Shown here piece by piece: positions 1 to 8,403 of a stretch of 64,000 nt of DNA (position 1 is the stretch's first letter; each line of letters opens with the position of its first letter). The notes under the pieces were generated by a model. The model was not told the DNA's origin and made no database searches. It worked only from the letters and a program-made list of their open reading frames with translations. The DNA comes from CAWEWH01 sp963812775 (GTDB taxonomy: Bacteria; Pseudomonadota; Alphaproteobacteria; Rhizobiales; Beijerinckiaceae), in NCBI GenBank assembly GCA_963812775.1, contig CAWEWH010000007.1:186001-250000 (forward strand). The letters run 5' to 3'. Made by a program: the position numbers and the translations under genes.

Positions 1-601
1 CGACCTTGAGCACCTGGCTGACATTCTGCTCGACGATGAGCACCGTGTAGCCCTCCGAGCGGATGCGGCGCACCAGATCGAACACCTGCTGCACGACGAC
101 CGGCGCCAAGCCCATGGACGGCTCGTCGAGGAGCACGAGCTTGGGGCCGCTCATCAGCGCCCGCCCGATAGCGCACATCTGCTGCTCGCCACCCGACAGC
201 GTGCCGGCGAGCTGTGCCCGGCGCTCCTTGAGCCGCGGGAAGAGCCCGTAGACATAGTCGAGCCGCTCGCGAAAGCGGCTGCGCGCCTCCGGGATGAAGG
301 CGCCCATCTTGAGGTTGTCCTCGACGCTGAGCCTGGGAAACAGCCGACGGCCTTCCGCCACATGCGCGATGCCGGTCTCGATGATCTTGTGCGGCGGAAT
401 GGCACGCAGCGACGTGCCCTGCATGGCCATGGTGCCGGCCGCTGCCGGTAACAGTCCGGAGATGACGCGCAGGAGCGTCGTCTTGCCGGCACCGTTGGCG
501 CCAACCACCGCCACCGCCTCGCCGGCTTCCACCTTCATCGAGACGCCGAACAGCGCCTGAAAGGCGCCGTAGGCCGCGTCGATGTTGTCGAGCTCCAGCA
601 A
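1..601 (-). CDS. livF: Branched-chain amino acid-type ABC transporter ATP-binding protein LivF (3' end cut by window)
   Basis: This is the cytoplasmic ATPase of a HAAT/Liv-type importer. Reading leftward from a TTG start at 601, the protein begins MLELDNIDAAYGAFQALFG and shows a Walker A motif (GANGAGKTT), the LSGGEQQM signature, a Walker B (LVLLDEP) and a C-terminal EQN switch motif. The TTG is chosen because AGGAGG lies six bases upstream and overlaps the stop of the preceding livG. The gene runs off the left edge of the window before its stop, so about 200 residues are visible of the usual 235. It is the third gene of the operon formed with the two genes to its right. Confidence 0.9.
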   Translation of the reverse strand, partial: MLELDNIDAAYGAFQALFGVSMKVEAGEAVAVVGANGAGKTTLLRVISGLLPAAAGTMAMQGTSLRAIPPHKIIETGIAHVAEGRRLFPRLSVEDNLKMGAFIPEARSRFRERLDYVYGLFPRLKERRAQLAGTLSGGEQQMCAIGRALMSGPKLVLLDEPSMGLAPVVVQQVFDLVRRIRSEGYTVLIVEQNVSQVLKV

Positions 602-611
602 ACCGCGCCTC

Positions 612-1346
612 CTATGCCACCGCTTCCGTGCCGAGATAGACTTCGATCACCCGTCGATCGGCTTGCGCTTCGGCCGGTTTGCCCGTGAAGATCACCTCGC
701 CATGGTCGAGCACCACGACGCGATCGACCACCCGCATGAGCACGCCCATGATGTGCTCGACCCACACGATGGTGATGCCTTTCTCGCGCCGAATGTTCTC
801 CAGCATGTCGGCGGCAAGCTCCATCTCGGCATGATCGAGGCCGTTGAGGCTCTCGTCGGCGAGGAGCAGGCGCGGCTGCGTGGCGAGCGCCCGCGCCAGT
901 TCGAGCTTCTTGAGCGCCGCGGCACCAAGCCCGTCGGTGGTGATACGCGCGTCGGTCGGCAGGCCGACGAGGGCCAGCGCCTCCTCGGCCTGGCGCCAGC
1001 AATCGACGCGGCTGACGCGGCCGTCCTGGCCGAAGAAGGCCGACAGCGCCACGTTCTCGACGAGGGTGAGGTTACGAAACGGTCGCGGGATCTGGAACGT
1101 GCGCCCGATACCCTTGTGGCACACCTGATTGGCGAGGAGCTCGGCGATCTCTTCGCCGAGGAAGCGGACGCTGCCTGCCGACGGCGAATAAAGCCCGGCG
1201 ATGCAGTTGAACAGCGTGCTCTTGCCCGATCCGTTCGGTCCGATGAGACCGAGGATCTCGCCCTCGTGGACATCGAAGGAGACGTTGTTGGCGGCGACAA
1301 GTGCGCCAAACCGCTTCGTCAGTCCCGAGACGTTGAGCATCGCCAT
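612..1346 (-). CDS. livG: Branched-chain amino acid-type ABC transporter ATP-binding protein LivG
   Basis: This is the second ATPase of the same importer, about 244 residues. It carries a Walker A (GPNGSGKST), the Liv-specific GIGRTFQ segment, a degenerate signature region and Walker B (LLLADE with a downstream LNGLD). The ATG at 1346 (MAMLNVSGLTKRFG) fits the family N-terminus; the frame is open 30 codons further upstream, but that extension is low-complexity Pro/Arg. It is followed 10 bases later by livF and preceded by the binding-protein gene, so the three are probably co-transcribed. The permease genes are not on this side of the visible operon and may lie beyond the left edge. Confidence 0.92.
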   Translation of the reverse strand: MAMLNVSGLTKRFGALVAANNVSFDVHEGEILGLIGPNGSGKSTLFNCIAGLYSPSAGSVRFLGEEIAELLANQVCHKGIGRTFQIPRPFRNLTLVENVALSAFFGQDGRVSRVDCWRQAEEALALVGLPTDARITTDGLGAAALKKLELARALATQPRLLLADESLNGLDHAEMELAADMLENIRREKGITIVWVEHIMGVLMRVVDRVVVLDHGEVIFTGKPAEAQADRRVIEVYLGTEAVA

Positions 1347-1432
1347 CGGCAGGCTTCCGTCACCCTGGGTCGAGGACGCGTCGCGCGCCAATGGAGGAGG
1401 CGGGCGACGCAGGGCGCCGCCCGGCTCGGCGA

Positions 1433-2725
1433 TCAACGGGCGTAGGCGTGCCCCTTCGGCAGCGGCAGCACCGCGTCGATGGTCTTGATGGACGAGGGCC
1501 AGGCGATCTTCGTCTCACCCTTGACGTATTGCATGACCACCGGCGACGAGCGCTCGTTCTGTCCGGCCATGAGGTGACCGGGCGGATTGAACTTCACGCC
1601 GTAGCCCTGGATCGTCCCGCCCTCCGGGATGTCGGTCTCGAGAGACGCCTTGCGCAGCGCCTCGGGATCGAAGCCGCCGTGCTTCTTGATGGCGCGCGGC
1701 AGCACATCGGTGAGGAAGATCCAGGTCTGGTTGAAGCCCATGGAGACGTGCGGTGGCACCTCGGTGGCGCCGGTCTCCTTCTTGTAGCGCTTCACCATCT
1801 CGGCCGTGAGGTCGCCGATGCCGGGCTTCAGGGTTTTGGCATCGAGGAGCTGCGCGGCAACCGGGTCGACGTTGTAGAACAAGTTCACGTCGTCTCCGAA
1901 CGTCTCGATCAGCTTGTCGATCTGGCCGTAGCCCGCCCCGTGTCCGATGAGCGCGTCGAATTTCAGGCCGGCTTCCTTGGCTTGCCGGAGGAACAGCGTG
2001 ATGTCGGGATTGTAGCCGGTATGCAGGATGATGTCGGCCTGCGCCCGCCGGAGCTTGGTGACAAGAGCGGAGAGATCGGTCGAAGTCGCCGCATAGGCCT
2101 CCTTGTGGACGACCTGCATGCCGAGCTCTTTGCACTTGCTCTCGTTGCCGGAGGCGACGCCAGCCCCATAGGGGCCGTCCTCGTGGATGATGGCGACCTT
2201 GAGGTCCTTCGGTTCCTTCTTGAGTTTCGTCTTGGCGTTCTCGCCAAGGAACGTGCACGAGGCTTCACCGAACTGGTCGGAATGCACCTGCGGCCGGAAG
2301 ACGTATTGCAGGTTGCGGTTCTTGAGCACCGCCGAGGAAACGCACACGCTCGCCCACATGAATTTCTTGGCCGCATCCACTTTGGCGGCCATGGGCACGC
2401 AATGCGCGCTCGAATAAACGCCCATCAGCACGTCGACCTTGGTGTCGTTGAGCAGGCGTTCCGCCTCGTTGATGGCCACATCGACCTTTGACTGAGCGTC
2501 CGCGTAGGTGGGCACGATCTTCTGGCCCTCGACGCCGCCCTTCTCGTTGATCATGTCGATGGCGATCTTGCTGCCGATGCCGGCCGCGACTGAGCCGCCG
2601 CCAGCGAAGGCGCCGGTATAGTCGAAGATGACGCCGATCTTCACATCGGCATGCGCGGCCGAGGCGGCCATCACCAAGGCGCAGCCGAACGCGCCGACGC
2701 CAAGCTTTGCAAGCAGAGCCATCAT
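1433..2725 (-). CDS. ABC transporter substrate-binding protein (Liv/HAAT family)
   Basis: This is a periplasmic ligand-binding protein of about 430 residues (Peripla_BP_6 type). It starts MMALLAKLGVGAFGCALVMA with a signal peptide cleaved after AAHA, then DVKIGVIFDYTGAFAGGG, the usual first strand of the family. The start is supported by GGGAGG two to five bases ahead of the tandem ATG codons. The frame is open far upstream of 2725, but that extension runs antisense to the SDR gene and is rejected. It heads the operon with livG and livF. The ligand cannot be read from sequence; members bind branched-chain amino acids, amides or aromatic acids. Confidence 0.9.
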   Translation of the reverse strand: MMALLAKLGVGAFGCALVMAASAAHADVKIGVIFDYTGAFAGGGSVAAGIGSKIAIDMINEKGGVEGQKIVPTYADAQSKVDVAINEAERLLNDTKVDVLMGVYSSAHCVPMAAKVDAAKKFMWASVCVSSAVLKNRNLQYVFRPQVHSDQFGEASCTFLGENAKTKLKKEPKDLKVAIIHEDGPYGAGVASGNESKCKELGMQVVHKEAYAATSTDLSALVTKLRRAQADIILHTGYNPDITLFLRQAKEAGLKFDALIGHGAGYGQIDKLIETFGDDVNLFYNVDPVAAQLLDAKTLKPGIGDLTAEMVKRYKKETGATEVPPHVSMGFNQTWIFLTDVLPRAIKKHGGFDPEALRKASLETDIPEGGTIQGYGVKFNPPGHLMAGQNERSSPVVMQYVKGETKIAWPSSIKTIDAVLPLPKGHAYAR

Positions 2726-2869
2726 GTCCTCCCATGTTCTCTTATGGGCAGCCGAGCTGCCCGTCTTGTCGGTTGGGCTGGAGTTTGCGGAGCGAGGCGG
2801 AGGCTTGTCAATGACAACTTGACGCTGAAGCTGTCGCGACGGATGACTGCGCTGACGGGAGGAACGATC

Positions 2870-3601
2870 GTGCGACTTCAGGGAAAGGTTGCGGTCGCGA
2901 CGGCGGCCGCGCAAGGCATAGGGCGCGCCACGGCCGAAGCCTTCGCGCGCGAAGGCGCGCAGGTCTGGGCGCTCGACATCAACGCGGCGAAGCTTGCCGA
3001 GCTGAAGGGCGACCGTTTTCGTGTGCGCCGCCTCGACGTCCTCGACGCCGCGGCGATCGAGGCCTTTGCCAAGGAGGCCGGCACCATCGACATCCTGTTC
3101 AACTGCGCCGGCTTCGTCCACGCCGGCACCATCCTCGACGCCAGCGAGGACGACTTCGCGTTCGCCATGGACCTCAATGTGCGGTCCATGTTCCGCATGA
3201 TCCGCGCCTTCCTGCCCGGCATGCTGGTCAAGGGGCGCGGCTCGATCATCAACATGGCGTCCGTCGTGAGCTCGATCAAAGGGGCGCCGAACCGGAGCGT
3301 CTACGGCATCAGCAAGGCGGCCGTCGTCGGGCTCACCAAATCGGTGGCGGCTGACTATGTCACCCAAGGCATTCGCTGCAACGCCATCTGTCCGGGCACG
3401 GTGCAGAGCCCGTCGCTCGAGGACCGGCTGCGGGCATTGGGCGACTATGACAAGGCGCGCGCCGCCTTCATCGCCCGCCAGCCCATGGGGCGGCTGGGGA
3501 CGCCGGAGGAGATCGCCGCCCTTGCGGTCTACCTGGCGAGCGACGATGCGCAATTCACCACCGGCCAGACCCATATCATCGATGGCGGCTGGGCGACGTG
3601 A
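2870..3601 (+). CDS. SDR family oxidoreductase
   Basis: This is a cytoplasmic NAD(P)-dependent short-chain dehydrogenase of 243 residues, the classical SDR length. The cofactor motif reads TAAAQGIG, so the first glycine of TGxxxGIG is alanine, which is unusual but tolerated in some members. The NCAG motif (FNCAGFV), the catalytic serine region (MASVVSS) and YGISK (the YxxxK pair) are present, and the C-terminus DGGWAT is typical. GTG at 2870 is chosen because GGGAGG stands seven bases upstream; an in-frame ATG at 2843 is the alternative. It diverges from the Liv operon and its stop overlaps the next start (GTGA). The substrate is not predictable; 3-hydroxy acid or sugar dehydrogenase are possible. 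Confidence 0.9.
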   Translation: MRLQGKVAVATAAAQGIGRATAEAFAREGAQVWALDINAAKLAELKGDRFRVRRLDVLDAAAIEAFAKEAGTIDILFNCAGFVHAGTILDASEDDFAFAMDLNVRSMFRMIRAFLPGMLVKGRGSIINMASVVSSIKGAPNRSVYGISKAAVVGLTKSVAADYVTQGIRCNAICPGTVQSPSLEDRLRALGDYDKARAAFIARQPMGRLGTPEEIAALAVYLASDDAQFTTGQTHIIDGGWAT

Positions 3602-4671
3602 TCACCATCGCGCCAGCGCCGCCCGATCTCGACGAAGAAAAGCAGGCGCGCTGGCGGGCGGTCGCCGATCTCTATCATGCCTATTTCACCGGCCTGATCC
3701 TTGCGGTGGTGACGCGTCGCGGCGCTGCCGATGCCGCCGAGTTCGTGTTCCGCATCTTTCGCCGCCAGCAACAGGAGCGGTTTCTGCCCGGTCTCGACAA
3801 GCTCGGGCTCGCCGGCCTGCCGCACGCGGTGGCGGCCGCCCAGTACCATTATCTGTCGAATTGGATCGGCGGCGTGTCGGTCGAGTACATGCACGAGTCC
3901 GACCGCAAGGCCTGGATCCGCTATCCGCCGCCGCGTTGGATCTGGCGCGGCACGGCCATCTGCGCCATTCCGAGCGAGGTGTCGGCCGCCATGCTGCGCG
4001 GCTGGCACGCCAATAACGGCGTCGCCCTCGGCAATCCGCGGCTCGGCTTCGTCTGCACCAAGATGACGGTCGATGGTCAGGATGGCCTCGAGGGCTACTA
4101 TTGCGAATATGACGAGCCGTTGCCCGAGGAGCGGCGGCTCGTCTTCGATCGCAGCGTCGAGGCGCCGCCATTCGATCCGGCCCGGGCGCCGCTGCTGCCC
4201 TCGTCCACGTGGCCCGAAGAGCGGCTGGCGAAGGCCTACCGCAACTACGCCATGGAATATGTGCGCACCGCCGCGCCGGTGGCCGTCGGTCTGTTTGGCG
4301 ACACCGAGGCCGGCCGCCTCCTGCACCTCACCGGGCGGCTCGTCGGCATGCAGTTCTTCGACGACATCGCCGCACCATTTGGGGCGGAGCGTGGTTCGGC
4401 TACCGGCTTTGCGGCCTTCCTGCACGATCTGCTCGAGGCCGAGGGCGAGGATGTCCGGTTCGACAAGGCGGCAGGCGAAGTGCGGCAGGCCGGCTGGAAG
4501 CTCATGGCCGGCGTGAGCGATGCCTCGCCGACGTGCCGGGAGGCGCTGCGCGGACTGGTCGAGGGGCTTGCGGCCGCCTTCGGCCGCCATGTTGCCGTGG
4601 CCCTTGCGGCCAAGACGCCGCGCGCGCCGCTCGTATGGCGCATCTCCGCAAGGCAGCCCGGGCGGCTTTGA
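3598..4671 (+). CDS. Uncharacterised protein coupled to SDR gene
   Basis: I do not recognise this 357-residue protein. It starts at a GTG that overlaps the SDR stop codon, so translation is probably coupled. It has no signal peptide or membrane segment and is rich in aromatic residues (YHAYFTG, QYHYLSNWIGG, YPPPRWIWRG, GYYCEYDEP). The second half contains a helical Gly/Asp-rich segment (LLHLTGRLVGMQFFDD). The layout suggests two domains; a distant resemblance to L-2-amino-thiazoline-4-carboxylate hydrolase-like proteins is possible but not established. Its position between an SDR enzyme and a Crp/Fnr regulator suggests a metabolic role in the same pathway. Confidence 0.75.
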   Translation: MITIAPAPPDLDEEKQARWRAVADLYHAYFTGLILAVVTRRGAADAAEFVFRIFRRQQQERFLPGLDKLGLAGLPHAVAAAQYHYLSNWIGGVSVEYMHESDRKAWIRYPPPRWIWRGTAICAIPSEVSAAMLRGWHANNGVALGNPRLGFVCTKMTVDGQDGLEGYYCEYDEPLPEERRLVFDRSVEAPPFDPARAPLLPSSTWPEERLAKAYRNYAMEYVRTAAPVAVGLFGDTEAGRLLHLTGRLVGMQFFDDIAAPFGAERGSATGFAAFLHDLLEAEGEDVRFDKAAGEVRQAGWKLMAGVSDASPTCREALRGLVEGLAAAFGRHVAVALAAKTPRAPLVWRISARQPGRL

Positions 4672-4702
4672 GCGGGAGCGGTTGCCAGAGGAAGGCGGCG
4701 GG

Positions 4703-5401
4703 GTGCATGATTGCGCCATGGCCATTCCCGCGGTGAACCAGGACAACGCGAATCTGTTGCAGAGTTGCCTCCTCTTCGAGGCCCTCGACGACGCCAGCCG
4801 TACTGAGGTGGCACAGCGTGCCCATCGCCGCCATTTCAAGGCCGGCGACCTGATTGTGCGGGCCGGGGACCCTGGCCGCAGCATGATGGCGGTGGCGTCC
4901 GGCCAGGTGCGCATCTCGCTGATCACACGGGAGGACAAGGAGCTCGTCCTGGCCGATCTCGGGGAAGGGGAGGTGTTCGGTGAGATGGCGCTGCTCGACG
5001 GCCGCGAGCGCTCAGCCGATGCCACGGCGTTGAGCGACTGCGAAGTCCTGGTGATCGAGCGGGCGGACGTGCTGCCGATCCTCGAGAAGCGGCCCGCGGC
5101 GTGCCTGAAGCTGCTCGAGACGCTCTGCGCGCGTATCCGCAGCTCCGACGAGCGCATGGCGGACATCGCCTTTTTCGACACGGCTTCGCGCCTCGCCAAG
5201 GCGTTGCTGCGCCTCATGGAGCAGGGTCCTTTCATCAAGGCGCCGCTATCGCAGGGGGCGCTCGCGCAGTTGACGGGCAACTCGCTGGAGAGCGTCAACC
5301 GCCACCTGCGCGACTGGCATCGCCGCGGCGTCGTCGAGATGCGCGAGGGCGGCGTCGTGGTGCTGCAGCCGACGGCGCTGGCCGACCTGGCACGCGACTG
5401 A
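4703..5401 (+). CDS. Crp/Fnr family transcriptional regulator
   Basis: This is a DNA-binding regulator of about 232 residues. A cyclic-nucleotide-binding fold spans roughly residues 15-130 (GDLIVRAGDPGRSMMAVASGQV, then GEVFGEMALLDGRERSADATA, the phosphate-binding cassette). A C-terminal winged helix follows (SQGALAQLTGNSLESVNRHLRDW, the recognition helix). There is no N-terminal cysteine cluster, so it is not an Fnr-type iron-sulphur sensor. GTG at 4703 has GAGGAAGG seven bases upstream; ATG at 4718 is an in-frame alternative. The gene lies 31 bases after the unknown gene and is probably the last gene of that operon. Confidence 0.9.
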   Translation: MHDCAMAIPAVNQDNANLLQSCLLFEALDDASRTEVAQRAHRRHFKAGDLIVRAGDPGRSMMAVASGQVRISLITREDKELVLADLGEGEVFGEMALLDGRERSADATALSDCEVLVIERADVLPILEKRPAACLKLLETLCARIRSSDERMADIAFFDTASRLAKALLRLMEQGPFIKAPLSQGALAQLTGNSLESVNRHLRDWHRRGVVEMREGGVVVLQPTALADLARD

Positions 5402-5472
5402 GCGAGGACAATCTTGCCCTGGCGACACACGAATTGGACCATGATGAAATTTGGTTCGCTTGGCGGCGCTTT

Positions 5473-5602
5473 GATCCCTCCCCTTCAGGGGAGGGTGGCG
5501 CGCCGCGCTTACGGCGCGCCGGGTGGGGTCTGGTTGATCGATCCGACGGACCCCCTCCGGCCGCGCTAAAGCGCGGCCACCTCCCCCTGAAGGGGGAGGA
5601 TC
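5473..5602. repeat. GATC-bounded palindromic repeat, type 1 (short form)
   Basis: Both ends are GATC followed by a pyrimidine/purine palindrome (CCTCCCCTTCAGGGGAGG left, CTCCCCCTGAAGGGGGAG right). In between sit a GGCGCGCC hairpin and the arms GGGTGGGGTC and GACCCCCTCC. Related copies occur at 8115, 36233 and 58826. This is a REP/BIME-like intergenic element lying between the crp-type gene and the unknown gene at 5638. Confidence 0.85.
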
Positions 5603-5637
5603 AGCACAACCACCGACTCGACCAAGAGACATCCCGC

Positions 5638-6120
5638 TTACCCTGCATCAGCGCTGGAGGAGTCCTCCGTCGCAGCCTGGAGGTGGTGCGCGGCGCGAGC
5701 CGCCTCTTCAGCATCCCATTGTCTCACCTTGGCGGCGTACCGCTCATCGTCCTCGTTGTCGTCGAGCACGGCGAGCGCATCCTCGTGCGAATATTCCCCG
5801 GGCGCCTGGTCGGACGGTTTCAGCCGCCGGTGAAAGAACGGCATCAGGCCGCGGGTCAAGACGGCGGCCGCCTTCAAGGTGGCGTCGATGCGCTTCTGGT
5901 CCGCCGCCTCGCCCCTGCCGTCCTCCTGGTCGACGACCGCGCAATAGCGCTTCATCAGCCAGTTGATGATGTCGAGGGGCGAGGCCTCCTCGATATTGGC
6001 GGGCGGGGAGGGCGCCCATGCGGGGCGCGCGGCGGGCGCGGCGCGGCGCCGTTCCGAGCGGCGATGCCAGCGGGCGGGTTTTGTGCTGTGCGGTGGCAGG
6101 CTTGGGTTTAAGGCGGTCAT
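5638..6120 (-). CDS. Uncharacterised protein, 160 aa
   Basis: I do not recognise this protein. The ATG at 6120 has AAGGAAAC five bases upstream. Residues 1-45 are Pro/Arg/Ala-rich and probably disordered. Residues 50-105 form a helical core (SPLDIINWLMKRYCAVVDQ, then DATLKAAAVLTRGLMPFFHRR), followed by an acidic Asp/Glu-rich tail. The gene is isolated between two repeat elements. The helical core and small size are vaguely like phage terminase small subunits, but nothing phage-related lies nearby. Confidence 0.6.
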   Translation of the reverse strand: MTALNPSLPPHSTKPARWHRRSERRRAAPAARPAWAPSPPANIEEASPLDIINWLMKRYCAVVDQEDGRGEAADQKRIDATLKAAAVLTRGLMPFFHRRLKPSDQAPGEYSHEDALAVLDDNEDDERYAAKVRQWDAEEAARAAHHLQAATEDSSSADAG

Positions 6121-6144
6121 CTCGTTTCCTTGTCAGTACGCGCG

Positions 6145-6356
6145 CCCACCCTCCCTTGAGGGGGAGGGTCGGCGAGAACGCGAAGCGTTCGAGCCGGGGT
6201 GGGGTGATCATCGACATGAATCTCGTTTCTCACCCCACCCCGATCGCGCTTCGCTGCGCTCGCCGCGATCGACCCTCCCCCCAGGCAAGTCGGGCCTGCC
6301 CGACTTGCCCATTATTGCGCCGATGTCGGCTGCGCCGACATCGGATGGGGAGGGTG
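6145..6356. repeat. Palindromic repeat, type 2, with embedded module
   Basis: The outer arms are CCCACCCTCCC and GGGAGGGTG. Inside are GCGAGAACGCGAAGCGTTCG, GGGGTGGGGTGA/TCACCCCACCCC and GATCGCGCTTCGCTGCGCTCG palindromes. At 6284-6346 it carries a 63-bp module (CAAGTCGGGC... GATGTCGGC...CCGACATCGG) that is also found inside the type 1 repeats at 8115 and 58826. A second type 2 copy without the module is at 57541. Confidence 0.85.
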
Positions 6357-6896
6357 AAGAAAGCGGCCACACCCTCTCGTTTCCGCGATCCCGAAGGACC
6401 CGAAGCATGGGAGCGGTGCGGCCCAAAATTCAGGAAGGGCCCACGCGGGAGGTCCGAGCGGCGGGCGCCAACGGCGCGAGCGCTCAGAGAAAGTCATTTT
6501 CAGTCAGGAGCCGCCGGGCCTAACGCCCAGACCTCCCGCGCACGGTGTTCTTTGGCTTACGCCCTTGCGCCCCTCGGCCACTTCGCGAGTCCGCAGGCGG
6601 TCTGACAAACCTACCCTTCACGGCAGGAAACCGGACGGGTCGCTTCGGGCTTAGGCCGCCCCTTCTCCAGCCTGCACGCCAGAGCTGAGGCCACCGCCCA
6701 ACCCGCGCTGTTGCCAGCGCAAGCCATCGAGACATCGCCACGCGTCACCGTGGGTCCGTCTCTCTGCGGTCACCCACACTTGGCTCGCAAGGCCTTGCGC
6801 GCCCTTCCGGGGACCGGGTATGCCCAACATAGCCTGAGAGGCAACCTGTGTCAAGCATTAGTTCTCGCTAGGAGACATTTTACCCATACCGCGCCG
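6357..6896. other. Long non-coding stretch with structured segment
   Basis: There is no convincing gene in 540 bases. Short open frames on both strands are Arg/Pro-rich and lack ribosome binding sites. At 6445-6454 and 6530-6539 the stretch contains a perfect 10-bp inverted repeat (GCGGGAGGTC / GACCTCCCGC) enclosing about 75 bases with further GC-rich pairing. This could be a structured RNA or the remains of a mobile element; nothing here decides between them. Confidence 0.4.
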
Positions 6897-7934
6897 TTAC
6901 CTGGCGCCGACGCGCGGCCAGGCGGCCGGAACCTGCGTCGCCAGCCAATGGGCGAGGGCGGCGTTCAGTTCGAGCGGCCTCTCCTGCGCCATCCAATGGC
7001 CGCTGTCGATGACCTTCATCGTGAGGTTCCGGCAGGCGCCCCGCATCGGCTCGGCGAGCCGCGACGTGACCGTCTCGCACGTATAGTCGTAGCGCGCCCC
7101 GACGAAGAGCACCGGCATGTCGAGGATGCCGCCGTTCTTCGCCTCGGCTGCGTGCGCCGCATTGGCGGCGTGGTTCATGTAGTAGGAGTCCGGCCCGAAG
7201 AAGCCGTTGCGCTTCAGGGCCTCGGCATATTGCTGCAGGTCCTCCTCGCTGACCACGTCGGCATCGCGCGGCACGTCGGGCGCCGCGGCGGCGCCGCCGA
7301 ACCAGCCGCCGTCGCGCCGCACGAAGGCGGTGCGCGACGGCTTTCCGAAGCCGCTGGCGCTGCCCTTGCGGAACAGCGCCTTGGCGGTGTTGTAGGGATT
7401 GGCCTCGAAGGCGGCCGTCGCCTTGTCGAAACTCTCCTCGTAGAAGCGCATGTACTCCCATTGCCCGTACGGGAAGGCGTCCTCCGGATAAACATTGCGG
7501 TCGACATACTGGAGTGCCGCGTCCAATCCCTTGTCGAGCGACAGATAAGGAACGCAGAGATTGGCGACCGCCATGCAGCGGTCGGGATGATGGCTGGCGA
7601 GCCGCCACACCGTCGGGCTGCCCCAGTCGTGCCCGACCCACACCGCCTTGTCGCGGCCGAGCGCATCGACGAGCTCCAGCATGTCGGCCACGACCTCGCG
7701 CTGCGCGTAAGCCGCGTGCGTGCGATAGACGCTGGATTTCCCGTAGCCGCGCATGTCGGGCGCGATGGCCCGGAAGCCGAGCCCGCCCATGACCGGCAAT
7801 TGGTGGCGCCAGCTGATCGACAGTTCCGGCCAGCCATGCACGAAGATGATGAGCGGCCCGTCTTCGGGCCCGGCCGCCAGATAGGCGCTCGTGTGCCGGG
7901 GGGATTTTGCGGTGTGTTCGGTGATCGTGACCAT
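6897..7934 (-). CDS. Alpha/beta hydrolase, soluble epoxide hydrolase-like
   Basis: The 345-residue protein resembles soluble epoxide hydrolases, which open epoxides to diols. It shows the oxyanion-hole motif HGWPE (33-37), DMRGYGKSS, and the nucleophile elbow GHDWGS (Asp103), with lid-region tyrosines (YEESFDKAT, SYYMNHA). A late DSGHWMAQERP segment supplies the catalytic histidine. The length is slightly above the usual 290-330. It stands alone between two repeat-rich regions. A dehalogenase of the same fold is possible, but HGxP favours epoxide hydrolase. Confidence 0.88.
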   Translation of the reverse strand: MVTITEHTAKSPRHTSAYLAAGPEDGPLIIFVHGWPELSISWRHQLPVMGGLGFRAIAPDMRGYGKSSVYRTHAAYAQREVVADMLELVDALGRDKAVWVGHDWGSPTVWRLASHHPDRCMAVANLCVPYLSLDKGLDAALQYVDRNVYPEDAFPYGQWEYMRFYEESFDKATAAFEANPYNTAKALFRKGSASGFGKPSRTAFVRRDGGWFGGAAAAPDVPRDADVVSEEDLQQYAEALKRNGFFGPDSYYMNHAANAAHAAEAKNGGILDMPVLFVGARYDYTCETVTSRLAEPMRGACRNLTMKVIDSGHWMAQERPLELNAALAHWLATQVPAAWPRVGAR

Positions 7935-7968
7935 GATTGGCGAGCCATAGCACGGTGGGTTCGGTTCG

Positions 7969-8008
7969 GCAGTGAAGAGTTTCTCGGGTCAGCAATGAAG
8001 AGTTTTTC
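7969..8008. repeat. Short direct repeat upstream of epoxide hydrolase gene
   Basis: Two 17-base near copies (GCAGTGAAGAGTTTCTC and GCAATGAAGAGTTTTTC) lie 23 bases apart, starting 35 bases upstream of the start codon at 7934. They could be binding sites or a small duplication. Confidence 0.5.
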
Positions 8009-8114
8009 ACTTGTCGAGGCGGTCGTGCGCGAACCCTCTCCCGCAAGGCTACGGGATGTATGGACTTGATTCAGATACGAGCGGGGTGCTTCTGGTCGAC
8101 TCGCTGGGTGCGCT

Positions 8115-8308
8115 GATCCTCCCCCTCTAGGGGGAGGTGGCCGCGCGCAAAGCGCGCGGACGGAGGGGGTCGCACTTGGATCAACGTCGCGACCCCACCC
8201 GGCGCGCCGACGCAAGTCGAATTTACCCGACTTGCGCATTATGATGCCGATATCGGGCAAGCCCGACATCGGGTGCGGCGCGCCACCCTCCCCTTGAGGG
8301 GAGGGATC
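8115..8308. repeat. GATC-bounded palindromic repeat, type 1, long form with module
   Basis: The outer structure is as in the type 1 copy at 5473, with GATC ends and CTCCCC palindromes. The 63-bp module (CAAGTCGAATTTACCCGACTTG, then GCCGATATCGGGCAAGCCCGACATCGG) is inserted at about 8211-8273. The rest of 7935-8403 holds no gene. Confidence 0.85.
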
Positions 8309-8403
8309 AGGCGCCGAGCCAGCCAAACGGCATCCCACCCGACCGCAAGTCAAATGTGTGAAGACCGTAGCCCGCAATGCGAGAGGGCGCGTGTGAGCGC
8401 CGC

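Noticed and set aside
5638..6120. Prophage terminase small subunit
   Set aside because: Only a vague helical resemblance exists and no other phage gene is nearby, so it is left as uncharacterised.
6357..6896. RNase P RNA or another standard RNA gene
   Set aside because: I could not find the conserved core sequences of RNase P, tmRNA, SRP RNA or tRNAs on either strand.
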